A DNA stretch of 64,000 bases, taken from assembly GCA_016717285.1 (NCBI GenBank), contig JADKFU010000001.1, positions 1 through 64,000 on the forward strand, read 5' to 3'. The position numbers and the translations under genes are program-made. Below the pieces are notes generated by a model. The model saw only the letters and a list, made by a program, of their open reading frames with translations, searched no databases and was not told where the DNA came from. This stretch comes from Chitinophagaceae bacterium (GTDB lineage: Bacteria; Bacteroidota; Bacteroidia; Chitinophagales; UBA10324). Positions 1-8,449 of the stretch are shown here, piece after piece (position 1 is the first letter of the stretch; every line of letters begins with the position of its first letter).

Positions 1-17
1 TACTGCTACGTTATCAA

Positions 18-65
18 ATTGTTGAATTGATATTTCAGTGTAAGGTGCAATAACAATTCAACAAT
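18..65. repeat. Inverted repeat downstream of yceI
   Basis: A perfect 12-base inverted repeat (ATTGTTGAATTG at 18-29, its reverse complement at 54-65) encloses a 24-base loop. It lies 70 bases past the stop of the minus-strand yceI-like gene, so it may act as a weak terminator. AT-rich arms of this kind are also found as dispersed intergenic repeats. There is no GC-rich core or clear T-run, so a terminator role is only inferred. Confidence 0.4.
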
Positions 66-134
66 CTAACAATGCAGCAAATAATATTACTACTTCGGTT
101 TAGTAACTGCATATTGCAATGGATGCGAACATCT

Positions 135-615
135 TCACTTACCACTACCACCGGCCGTAACCACATCCCACATCAATCCGAATTCTTTGCGTTTTACTTT
201 TCCGTTCACTTCAAATCCCACTTTCTTATTTCCCCATGGATCATCAATCATTCCCATGTAGAGCACATCGAAAGAAACCGGTTTGGTAATATCGCGGATC
301 GTAAGATCGCCTTGCAGAATCCAATGGTCATCACCTGCATGCACAGAGATGTGCTTTCAAAAGAGAGCTTGGGGAATTTTTCAGCATTAAAAAAATCATC
401 TGATTTCAGGTGGGTATCGCGCTGTTCGCTGCCGGAAATAACGGAAGCAATATTTGCCGATGCAGTGATTTTTGCGGTAGAAAAATCAATTCCTTCTGTT
501 CCGCGTTCACTTCAAATTCTTTAAACTCACCCGTTACAGTGGTGAGCATCATGTGTCTTACTTTAAACTGCATCTGCGAATGTGCAGTATCCAGCGTCCA
601 TTTTACAGTTGACAT
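135..615 (-). pseudogene. YceI-like family protein, frameshifted
   Basis: Reading from 615, the N-terminus (MSTVKWTLDTAHSQMQFKVR) has the typical YceI opening: W-x-D-x-x-H-S-x-x-x-F-x-V-x-H. The middle part (STAKITASANIASVISGSEQRDTHLKSDD region) and the C-terminal part (DLTIRDITKPVSFDV, then KRKEFGLMWD) are also YceI-like but sit in three different frames. The first shift, near 500, is explained by one G missing from a GG run; the second, near 347, by a two-base CT excess. Repaired length is about 160-170 residues, normal for the family, which binds isoprenoid or fatty-acid-like lipids in a lipocalin-type barrel. No signal peptide is seen. Because neighbouring genes carry the same kind of lesion, consensus error is as likely as true decay. 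Confidence 0.8.
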
Positions 616-686
616 TTTTAATTTGTTTTTGGTTTAGTGATGAATAAATATCAGGCGTGATTGAATGTGCCGCTGCCATTATGAAT

Positions 687-1403
687 CTAAATGTCCATCG
701 GAACTTCAATCAAAAGTATTTTAGAATCGTTGGTAGTTTTAATGATTATTGATTCCACGCCGGTGATGCCGGCACCATCCCTTTCATTCATCTCCTGGCC
801 ATTAATTGTTGCGCGGCCTTCAATTATAAAAGCATAGATGCCATTTCCTTTTTGATGAATAGTATATGTGGTTTCAATTTCTTCATTAAAATCTCCCATT
901 GAAAACCACGCATCCTGGTTGATCCACAATGCTGCAGTTTCCTTTTCCGGTGAAACCACTAACTGCCACTTATTTTTCCGGTCTGCTGTTTCAAATGTCT
1001 TTTTGTTCATACCACGGTGGAATGTTACGAAGTTTAGGAAACACCCAAATCTGCAAGAAGTTCACGGCATCTGTTTTTGATGCATTAACTTCTGAATGTG
1101 AGATGCCTGAGCCGGCACTCATAATTTGTACATCACCTGTTTTAATAATAGCTTTCCTGCCTGTTGTGTCGTTGTGTTCTAAAGCACCTTTCAGCGGAAT
1201 GGAAACAATCTCCATGTTGTCGTGTGGATGTTTTCCAAAACCCATGCCGCCGGTTACGCTATCATCGTTCAGCACGCGCAAGGCGCCAAAGTGAACTCTT
1301 TCCGGATTGTCATAACCCGCAAAACTGAAACTGTGGTGGAATCGAGCCAGCCATGATTAGCGTGACCACGGCTATCGGCTTTGTGAAAAATGGTTACTGA
1401 CAT
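687..1403 (-). pseudogene. Pirin family protein, frameshifted
   Basis: The gene starts at an ATG at 1403 (MSVTIFHKADSRG, HGWLDS). The pirin cupin metal site is visible: F-G-K-H-P-H-D-N-M-E-I, with H, H and E as probable metal ligands, and G-S-G-I-S-H-S-E further on. Two shifts split it. One C is missing near 1335, where H-S-F-S-F-A-G-Y-D-N-P would otherwise continue. One A is extra in a poly-A run near 1003, so that YEQK-TFETADRKNKWQ is interrupted. Repaired length is about 238 residues, as expected for YhaK/pirin-like proteins. These are Fe-dependent cupins; some have quercetin dioxygenase activity, but the role here is not known. Upstream lies a broken AraC gene on the same strand that could regulate it. 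Confidence 0.8.
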
Positions 1404-1488
1404 ATTCGATCTTTTTTGCTGCTGGAAAATTCCAACGAGGCAAAGATCAGCCAGTTAATTTTAATGGCCTTGCCTAAAAAACATCGAC

Positions 1489-2379
1489 TTACAGGTACAT
1501 TTTACGGATTTCATTTCTGAAAGTGGTGTAATCAGTAGCGGTGCAATTCCTGAAAAATTTGCTGAAATGAGAAGGATCATCGAAGCCTAATTGAAAGGAC
1601 GTTTCCTTCATTGAATAATCTGAATAAGTGGCCAGCCGCTTAGCTTCTAAAATGATGCGGTTTTGAATCAGGTCTTTGATGGACTGACCGGTTTCTTCTT
1701 TAATCACTTCATTAAGATAATTGGCGGAAAGGTGCAATGCTTTTGCATAGTCACTTACTTTATGCTGTCGTGCATAGTTTTTTTCCAACAGGTTCTTGAA
1801 TTCCTTTAACTGTCCTTGACCTTGGATTTTGCAATGGCGAATTCAGATCAGCATTTTTCTTTTAGGCGCTTGCAGGCAATTAAAAATAATTTGAGCCAGG
1901 CAGCAATGGATTCCTGTTTCAGGTATTGATCATTTGCAAATTCTTTGAAGATGTGATCTGCGTAGCTTTTCATTTCAGGAATTTGCGAGCTTTTTAAACG
2001 GATTGGCTTGATTTCATCGCAGGCAAAAAACAATTCCAGTCCAGATAAAACTGTTGCGGAATACCATTGGCTTCGAGAAAATCATTGGTGAAAAGAAATA
2101 CCCTTCCTTTTGGTTTCCCCTTCAACAGAAGGTGATGCACTTGTTCGGGCCCGATGAAAAAAATGGTTTGACTGCTTACAGCATACGACTTGAAATCAAT
2201 CTGATGTACCGGTTGCTTTTTCGATCCAGATGATGGTGTAATACCGATGGCGATGCGGAAATTGAAGCAGATTATTTTCTTCCGCTTCTACCTTCTGCAT
2301 GGTTTTACATAAAAAATTTACCGGCTTGCCATTATGCAATAAAGCGAGTTGTGGAATTTTTTTCGGGAGAGACTTTCAT
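1489..2379 (-). pseudogene. AraC family transcriptional regulator, frameshifted
   Basis: The C-terminal third is a clear AraC double helix-turn-helix: YLNEVIKEETGQSIKDLI for the first half and ETSFQLGFDDPSHFSKFFR for the second, the normal spot for this family. The N-terminal part (IPQLALLHNGKPVNFLCKTM, later GPEQVHHL) looks like a cupin-type sensing domain of a roughly 290-residue regulator. It is spread over several frames. At least some joins fall in A-runs (near 2365 and near 1850). The likely start is an ATG at 2379 (MKVSPEK). It may control the adjacent pirin gene, which is transcribed in the same direction downstream. True loss or sequence error cannot be separated from this sequence. 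Confidence 0.7.
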
Positions 2380-2441
2380 AATCGTGATAAAGTGCTCATG
2401 CTTACGGAATGATAACATTACCGTTTTGGCGAATGATCAGG

Positions 2442-2526
2442 CGGAGAGAGGGATTCGAACCCTCGTACCGACAAGTCGGTAAACGGTTTTCGAGACAGTC
2501 CCATTCAACCACTCTGGCATCTCTCC
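2442..2526 (-). tRNA. tRNA-Ser (anticodon CGA)
   Basis: The reverse strand folds as a class II tRNA with acceptor GGAGAGA/TCTCTCC, a long variable arm (ACCGACTTGTCGGT) and T-arm GGTTCGAATCC. The anticodon loop CTCGAAA gives CGA. Discriminator G; CCA is not encoded. One oddity: the anticodon stem ACTGT/ACCGT has a U-C mismatch at its middle pair, where ACAGT would be expected. Confidence 0.92.
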
Positions 2527-2619
2527 GGGGGCGAAAGTATCAAATAATTCCTTTAGCTGCCGGGTGGTTGTTAGGATAAAAATTCAAATACAATAAGTTG
2601 ATGATTTAGCAAATACCTG

Positions 2620-3124
2620 TTACAATTCATTCAACTTCCCGTCATCCGTCAGTTTAAACAAACCGAATTTGCCATTCATATCATACAATTTCACGCTTCC
2701 ATCTCCGGGAAATTCAAAGGACTGCACACCGGTGAATGACGTCCAGAGTTTATACAGTGTTTCAAATTCCGGCTTTTTATAAATTTTTATTTCTACTGAT
2801 TCCGTTGATGTACGCGCACCCACTAAGATTTCTAACTTGCCGTCTTTATCAATATCCGCTTCAGCTACCTGCACCATCAGCGCATTGGGGTAAGGATCGC
2901 ACACTGGAAAATTCTTTCCGTTCTTGCCCATCATTACTTTTAAGCCATCCGGTTCTTTGTAAGAGAGCACGATGGTTGAACCGTCTTTGTTTTTTATGGA
3001 AGGAAGCTTCGCGCTTTTTCTTTACGAGTGAAACGGTATTGGTCGCGCCTTTAATAATATCCTGGGCAAATGAAATCCGGGAAGGCAGCACACAAAATGA
3101 TAAATGCAAAAGTATTTTTTTCAT
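2620..3124 (-). pseudogene. Secreted FG-GAP/VCBS-type protein, frameshifted
   Basis: A signal peptide begins at 3124 (MKKILLHLSFCVLPSRISFAQ, cleavage after the AQ). The remainder, in another frame, contains the calcium-loop motif D-I-D-K-D-G-K-L-E-I-L-V, typical of FG-GAP/VCBS repeats, and ends at 2620. The two frames join near 3015-3030: in one frame the text reads K-S-A-K-L-P-S-I-K-N-K-D-G-S-T-I-V-L-S-Y, and one extra A in the AAAAA run would restore it. Repaired length is about 166 residues. Function is unknown; such proteins are exported and often surface-associated. It may be an in-frame gene in the real genome. Confidence 0.6.
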
Positions 3125-3215
3125 GAAAAGATTTTCACTGGCGAAAATAAATCCAAGTTGCGGCTTCGGGGAAATTTAGATTTCCACGTTCATTTTGTGA
3201 GTTGCATTACTGTCT

Positions 3216-4586
3216 TTACATTCTTTCAAACTTCGCAGTAAAGTGGCGGAGAAATTTTGGTTCGTAGATAATGCGAAGCCCCTTCGCCCGATTCCTGTTT
3301 TTGTAGACTTCATCAAATACTTCGATTACATAATCAATATGACTTTGTGTGTACACCCTTCTTGGAATAGCGAGCCGGACTAATTCCTGTGCTGCCGGAA
3401 TTAATTTTCCTTTCGCGTTATACTTCCCAAACATTACGCTGCCAATTTCAACGCAACGAATTCCACCGGCGAGGTACAATTCACAAACAAGTGCTTGTCC
3501 GGGATATTGCTCAACAGGAATGTGATGATAAAACTCTTTGGCATCAATGTATACAGCATGACCTCCGATTGGATGCATGAGCGGGATTCCCTTTTCGTAC
3601 AAATGATTTCCGAAATATTTTGTGCTTTCAATCCGATACTTAAGGTAATCAGGTTCAAAAACTTCTTTCAGACCAACTGCTATTGCTTCCATATCGCGGC
3701 CGGCAAGTCCGCCATAAGTAGTAAAACCTTCCGTAATGATCAGCAGGTTCGTACAGGCCATAGCTACTGCATCATCTTTTAGCGATAGAAAACCGCCCAT
3801 GTTTGCAAGCCCGTCTTTCTTCGCGCTCATAACACAGGCATCTGCCAGACGGCACATTTGCTGAGCGATTTCATAGTAGCTCTTGGAAGAAAATCCTTTT
3901 TCAAAATGATGAATGAAATAGCTGTTTTCTGCAATACGGCACATGTCGAGTACAAGCATCAACCCATGTTCGTCACAAATCTTTCTCACCTCAATTGCAT
4001 TGCGCATCGATACGGGTTGCCCACCGCCTGTATTGTTGGTGACGGTGAGAATAATGGCAGCTATATTTTTCTTCCATGCTTTTGATCAGCTTTTTCAGTT
4101 CATCGGTATCCATATCACCTTTAAAATGAAATTCGGAATTGAGATCCATAGCTTCGGAGGTGAGACAATCAATAGCTGTTGCTCCGGTAAACTCAATGTT
4201 GGCGCGTGTGGTATCAAAGTGGGTATTGGCAATAAAGATTTTTCCTTTGCCGCCAAGCTGACCGTACAAAATCCGTTCTGCCGCCCTTCCCTGATGTGTA
4301 GGAAGAATGTGTGGCATGCCTGTCAGTTCGTGGATGTTTTTTCCAGCTTCAGCCAACTGCCTGCACCGGCATAAGATTCATCGCCCAGCATAATTCCCGC
4401 CCATTGATGGATGCTCATAGCTGAAGTGCCGCTGTCGGTAAGCAGGTCGATGATTATATCTTTTGAATGCAGCAAAAACGGATTGTAACAGGCACTCTTG
4501 AGCAAGCGCTGCCGCTGCGATTTGGTAGTGAGTGAAATGGGTTCGACTGTTTTGATCCTAAAAGGCTCGATAATAGTTTTTGTCAT
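3216..4586 (-). pseudogene. tnaA: Tryptophanase (beta-eliminating lyase), frameshifted
   Basis: Three reading frames together give one complete tryptophanase/tyrosine phenol-lyase of about 458 residues. The N-terminus has IEPFRIKTVEPISLTT and DLLTDSGTSAMS-x-x-QWAG; the middle has LPTHQGRAAE and NTHFDTTRANIEF; the C-terminal frame has TVTNNTGGGQPVSMRN and then SAKKDGLANMGGF, with the PLP lysine in the SAKKDG motif. Both joins are short A-runs: near 4344 six A where seven are needed, near 4062 five A where six are needed. The enzyme cleaves tryptophan to indole, pyruvate and ammonia with PLP and K+. TnaA and tyrosine phenol-lyase cannot be separated firmly by eye; the THQGRAAE context and DTTRANIEF fit tryptophanase. 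No tnaB permease or tnaC leader is seen. Confidence 0.85.
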
Positions 4587-4895
4587 GGTAATTATATTAT
4601 CAGGAAGAATTGATCATTACGATTCCTTGTGGAAACTTTTGATTAAAAAGTTTCCGCGAAAGTAGTTGCCATAATTGTTGCTGATACTGACCAGAATTAT
4701 TGATCCACATGATTTTTGTCATGAATACATTAATTTAAATCCGTCCAATTGTCCACAAAAAATGATGTCCAAAACCTATCACTTAAGGCATTATATAATC
4801 TTTAATGATAGTTCTTACTTTTGTACTTGTCGGAGTAAGGAAGGTTGGTAGAAGAGTTGTAATACAGGGCTTTTTAACCCAGCCCGTATATAACC
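4587..4895. other. Intergenic region upstream of tryptophanase
   Basis: AT-rich sequence with no convincing coding frame between the tryptophanase start and the accessory patch. It must hold the leftward promoter of the tryptophanase gene, but I see no clear box for it. The only recognisable signal is a rightward TACTTTTG at 4816. Base composition becomes more AT-rich from here to about 7.3 kb. Confidence 0.5.
4816..4823 (+). promoter_or_regulatory. Putative Bacteroidota -7 box (TACTTTTG)
   Basis: Matches the TAnnTTTG consensus of the Bacteroidota primary sigma factor. It lies about 73 bases before the small ORF at 4896. The matching -33 element is not clear. Confidence 0.3.
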
Positions 4896-5057
4896 ATGGA
4901 AAAGTTAATCTTTATCCTAAAGAATGGCTTCTGTTACCAGAGATTTATCAGAAAGTCGCGAAAGCACCCAAAGACCGGGGAGAAAATTCTTCCTATCAAT
5001 GGGAAAGCCCTAGCGATTGATGTTAAAGTTGACAAGTCATTCTGTAATTGTGCGTAA
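4896..5057 (+). CDS. Possible small basic protein (53 aa)
   Basis: An ATG at 4896 opens a 53-codon frame with the segment RFIRKSRKHPKTGEKILPIN, which looks protein-like (basic, with an HPKTG turn) and then GKALAIDVKVDKS. A longer alternative frame (4805-5020, 71 codons) overlaps it and looks less natural. No ribosome binding site is clear, which is normal in Bacteroidota. I do not recognise a family. It is the first possible gene of the accessory patch, 93 bases before the gene at 5151, and could also be a remnant of a larger gene. Confidence 0.3.
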   Translation: MEKLIFILKNGFCYQRFIRKSRKHPKTGEKILPINGKALAIDVKVDKSFCNCA

Positions 5058-5150
5058 ATCCGCACTCTGATGATCACAGGCGCAGGTTTATTCTCTTAAC
5101 CCTCGCCTGTATTTTTCAAGTTTTCATCTCGGACTTTATTTCAATTTGCC

Positions 5151-6020
5151 ATGAAAAAAGAAGACACAGCTACCACAATTAAACCCCAAAATGGTAAAGA
5201 AGAAAGTCCTGTTTGTGGGATTGTAATGCCTATCAGTAGCATTGATGGTTTGCATTCTGATCATTGGGCTGAGATACTTGGAATAATTAAGGATGTATGC
5301 AATGACAATGGATTTGAGGGAAAACTAGTTAGTGAAGCCCAGGAAAGTAGCGTTATTCAGGGAAGAATAATTCAAAATTTATATTCAAATGACATGGTCA
5401 TTTGTGATGTAAGTGCTAAAAACCCTAATGTAATGTTTGAGTTAGGAATGAGACTGGCTTTTAACAAACCTGCAATTATCATGAAAGACAATCTTACAGA
5501 TTATTCATTTGATACAGGCATAATTGAGCATATTGTATATCCCAGAGATTTGAGGTTCAATGCTATTAATAAATTTAAAACTGCATTGGGAAGTAAATTA
5601 AAGAGCACTTATGAGAAATCCAAAGATGCAGATTATGTATCTTTCCTTAAGAACTTTGGTGAGTATAAGGTCCAACATTTAGATCAAAAGAATGTAAGTG
5701 TTGATAATTATTTACTTGGCCAAATAGAGGCAATTGCAAAGGATCTTAACATTCTTAAGAATCAAACTAGACACGCAAACGATCAATTCTATATAAATGA
5801 AAGCAACATTCTTTTTAGGGGCAAAACTACAGGAGAAAAGATGCTAGTCGAGGAAGTTAAAAGTATAATTCAAAATGCTGTTAAAACAAGTTCAAAAATG
5901 CCTTCCCAACAAGAAATAGTTAGTGAGATTCTCACTAGCGAGAAACCCATTTCTTTAATGTACGCACCATCAATGTTAAAAAAACTTGTAGCTGAAATAT
6001 GTGATTCGATTGCTTTTTAG
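5151..6020 (+). CDS. Nucleoside 2-deoxyribosyltransferase-like (NDT/SLOG-fold) protein
   Basis: A 289-residue soluble protein starting at ATG 5151. Residues about 20-140 form a Rossmann-like unit: a beta strand CGIVMPIS, a helix after HSDHWAEILGII, then VICDVSAKNPNVMFELGMRLAFNKPAII. The D-x-S-x-x-N-P-N-V-x-x-E-L-G pattern resembles the active-site region of nucleoside 2-deoxyribosyltransferases and related NDT/SLOG/TIR-like domains, with E of the FELG motif as candidate catalytic residue. The C-terminal half (about 150-289) is mostly helical with no recognised motif. In other genomes such NDT-like domains occur as sensors or NAD/nucleotide-cleaving effectors in antiphage loci; that role is inference. 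The gene is AT-rich compared with the housekeeping genes to the right and lies in the tRNA-Ser-linked patch, supporting horizontal transfer. No partner gene is directly overlapping. Confidence 0.65.
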   Translation: MKKEDTATTIKPQNGKEESPVCGIVMPISSIDGLHSDHWAEILGIIKDVCNDNGFEGKLVSEAQESSVIQGRIIQNLYSNDMVICDVSAKNPNVMFELGMRLAFNKPAIIMKDNLTDYSFDTGIIEHIVYPRDLRFNAINKFKTALGSKLKSTYEKSKDADYVSFLKNFGEYKVQHLDQKNVSVDNYLLGQIEAIAKDLNILKNQTRHANDQFYINESNILFRGKTTGEKMLVEEVKSIIQNAVKTSSKMPSQQEIVSEILTSEKPISLMYAPSMLKKLVAEICDSIAF

Positions 6021-6435
6021 ATTTTGACTAGCATCTCACCAAAATCACCCTTTTTGAGTAACCCTTCCGCAATCTTTCTCGCAGCTGGTGGGTAGATCCG
6101 GAGAAATACAATTTACTCCTGGATAAATGTCCGCTCAGCCAGCGTCGAAATTTAAGACAAGCAATTGAACGCCGTTCTCTTCATGTAACCATTCAAACCC
6201 ACTCTCGCAAATCATGGACAGTAAATTAATCACCGAAATCACATTATGGAAGAATAACCAATTTAAGGCAACCATCTGGTACCAGTATATTACATGAGAA
6301 AGCACAATGGCCATTTGGCAGGTCTTTATCATGTTTCTTCAGTGCAACCGAAGATGAAGGAGGACTTCAATCCATTTTTAAGCCTGATGAGTTTGAATTA
6401 TCATTCAAGCTATGATTGAAAAGATGGAATAGTTT
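6021..6435. other. Intergenic stretch with possible gene remnants
   Basis: No intact gene. A short rightward frame around 6103-6225 reads EKYNLLLDKCPLSQRR and NLRQAIER before a stop, which looks like a piece of a former protein, but I cannot assign it. The rest shows nothing. The stretch separates two convergent AT-rich genes and is consistent with decayed mobile DNA. Confidence 0.35.
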
Positions 6436-7236
6436 CTATTTACTTCCTAATTCTTTTGTAAGCTGAGCCGCTTTCATAAAAATCGGATCTGTTTCGGGGT
6501 GATCTGGAATAAAATATCCTCTAGATAGAACTAGTGTTTTACAAGCATAAAAAAGAACTAATCTAATGCCTTCAACGTCGGCGGTACGAATTGAACTATT
6601 CCTTTCAGAAAAGAAAGTTTGGGTCGAATGATGAACGTATGCTGAATAGCGACGCCATATATTGTAAGCATAGCAATTTTCTGATCCATGTTGACTGCTA
6701 GAAATATCTTTATAAATCGCAGCTGTGGAAATCCCTAATTGAAATTTAATTATGGGAATATCTCCATTCAAATCTACATGGGAAATATATTTCAGATTAT
6801 CTTGATTTTTCAAAAAATTATAGCTGTAGTCAATAAATATTTCTTCGTTGATAAAGCTCTCGTGTTTACCTTCAAAATACTTAATATTATAATCAAGATT
6901 TTCCTTTCCCATTGCGAAGAAATATTTAAGTGGTTCAACATCGAATTTGTCAATTACATCTTCAGCAAAGCCTTTTGAAAAGAGATAGCAGACATGGAGG
7001 AAATCATCAAGTATAACTCGAGAAATTACAAAGGCCGATAAGGTTAAACGTTCTGGTTGATGATTCAGAATTGTTGAAATGTCGCTTGTAAATACATACA
7101 CTCGTTCCAAAACACCTAATAGGTATTTTTCAACATTATGGTTTTTTTCAACTTTTCTGGTACCGAGTTCTGCCAACGCCTCGTTAGTTAAAGCACTTAG
7201 TACTTTTGATCTCTCTGCAATTTGAAGCTGATTCAT
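6436..7236 (-). CDS. Hypothetical protein, possibly HEPN/DUF5677-like
   Basis: The ATG start at 7236 (MNQLQIAERSKVL) gives 266 residues; an upstream TTG at 7251 is less likely. The protein is nearly all helical and has no signal peptide or membrane segment. It resembles the DUF5677-type proteins found near defence and mobile genes: a helical N-terminus, a SRVILDDFLHVCYLF helix and a late IWRRYSAYVHHSTQTF segment. The latter contains R-x(5-6)-H, the spacing of the HEPN ribonuclease motif, so an RNase role is possible but weakly supported. It is intact and AT-rich and lies 30 bases downstream of the decayed integrase on the same strand, so it was probably carried by that element. Confidence 0.55.
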   Translation of the reverse strand: MNQLQIAERSKVLSALTNEALAELGTRKVEKNHNVEKYLLGVLERVYVFTSDISTILNHQPERLTLSAFVISRVILDDFLHVCYLFSKGFAEDVIDKFDVEPLKYFFAMGKENLDYNIKYFEGKHESFINEEIFIDYSYNFLKNQDNLKYISHVDLNGDIPIIKFQLGISTAAIYKDISSSQHGSENCYAYNIWRRYSAYVHHSTQTFFSERNSSIRTADVEGIRLVLFYACKTLVLSRGYFIPDHPETDPIFMKAAQLTKELGSK

Positions 7237-7265
7237 GTTTGAAAATAGCAATAAAATTTAATAGA

Positions 7266-8265
7266 TTAGATCGATGGGAATTTTTTTCGCAAATTTCCAA
7301 AGTCATCCAATCCCATGCTCTTCAAATAAATTGCTACCATGTCCAAACTGTAATGTCGCAATTGATCTTTTAACTCCTTTGCATTAATACCATTGTTATG
7401 GGGCCATCACTACACCAGTATGCTTCCATGAATATAAATTATATTCGCTCCTGAATCCATGTTCACGCAATACTGTCAGGTTTCGCTTCCCAAAAAAGGA
7501 AGTTGATACCTAGTATTCTGATGGAATACCATTACGGATACCTGTGTAAGTGCATACCGGCAATCACCGGCGCAAACGCTGTTGGCATTGAAACAAAATC
7601 AGACTTCTTATTCTTGCTGATTGTTGACCTCAGGAGGATTTGGCTATCATCTGCATAACATCACTCACTTTTAAATTTCGCAGCTCGCCAGGCCTTATAA
7701 AGCAGTAATAGATGAATTGGCAAGCCAACCATAAGGCGGGTTCTTTTTCTGAAATGATGAGTTTCAATCTACTTACTTGCTCAGGTTGGAAATACAGAGA
7801 TCCCTTGCGCTCTTCTGGACACCGTTTGATTTTATCAAACAGATTTTCCTTTACAACTCCAGTCTGAAATGATTTTTTTCTGAGAATATATTGTTTCTGG
7901 AGGAGCACTTTCTTTACGACTTTGAATAAATCATTGGAAAACTTCTTTCCGTCATAGCCGGTAACGGCATTCTCACCGTTAAAGGCCAATTGAACGATCT
8001 CGAGAGCGCGATCCATTCGACGCTCAACTGTAGCGAATTTATTGATGTTATCATAGATCCGGACACGCTGCATTATTCCGGATCCTACGTCACGGTAATA
8101 ATGGACAAACCATCCTTTTGAAAGATCACCGCCAGCGGAATAGATGCTTACTCTCTCTATACTTTTATTAGAGATCGGCTCAGGCAAAAGTTTTTTTCTG
8201 ATTCCATTGTCAAATTTTGATTTGACGCCAAAACCAGTCTTCTTAATGATTGTCTCCGGAGACAG
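7266..8265 (-). pseudogene. Tyrosine recombinase (integrase), decayed
   Basis: The longest open piece (8187 down to 7630) holds a SAM-like core-binding region and the first catalytic arginine in FIRPGELRNLKVSDV. Past a frame change near 7640 the rest is readable in pieces: ILLRSTISKNKKSDFVSMP, then YNLYSWKHTGVVMA with the catalytic H of the KHTG box, and LRHYSLDMVAIYLKSMG with the second histidine-like position and the tyrosine nucleophile in IYLKSMG; a natural stop lies at 7266. The breaks are an extra C in a CCCC run near 7415, an in-frame TAG in EY*VSTSFFG, and others. Upstream codons back to about 8265 read as integrase but have no good start. It sits 48 bases from the 3' end of tRNA-Ser(GGA), the usual place for an integrase at its attachment site. 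Confidence 0.75.
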
Positions 8266-8311
8266 AATCCAAAGACCTGAAACCCTTACGTAATAAGCAT
8301 TTCAGTAAAAT

Positions 8312-8400
<89 letters not shown>

Positions 8401-8449
8401 TTTTTTTGAGCGGGACGCAAAGGTCATAAAATTTGCTTGCCAATCAAAA

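Noticed and set aside
72..637. Plus-strand frames over yceI
   Set aside because: They are the opposite-strand shadows of the YceI coding text.
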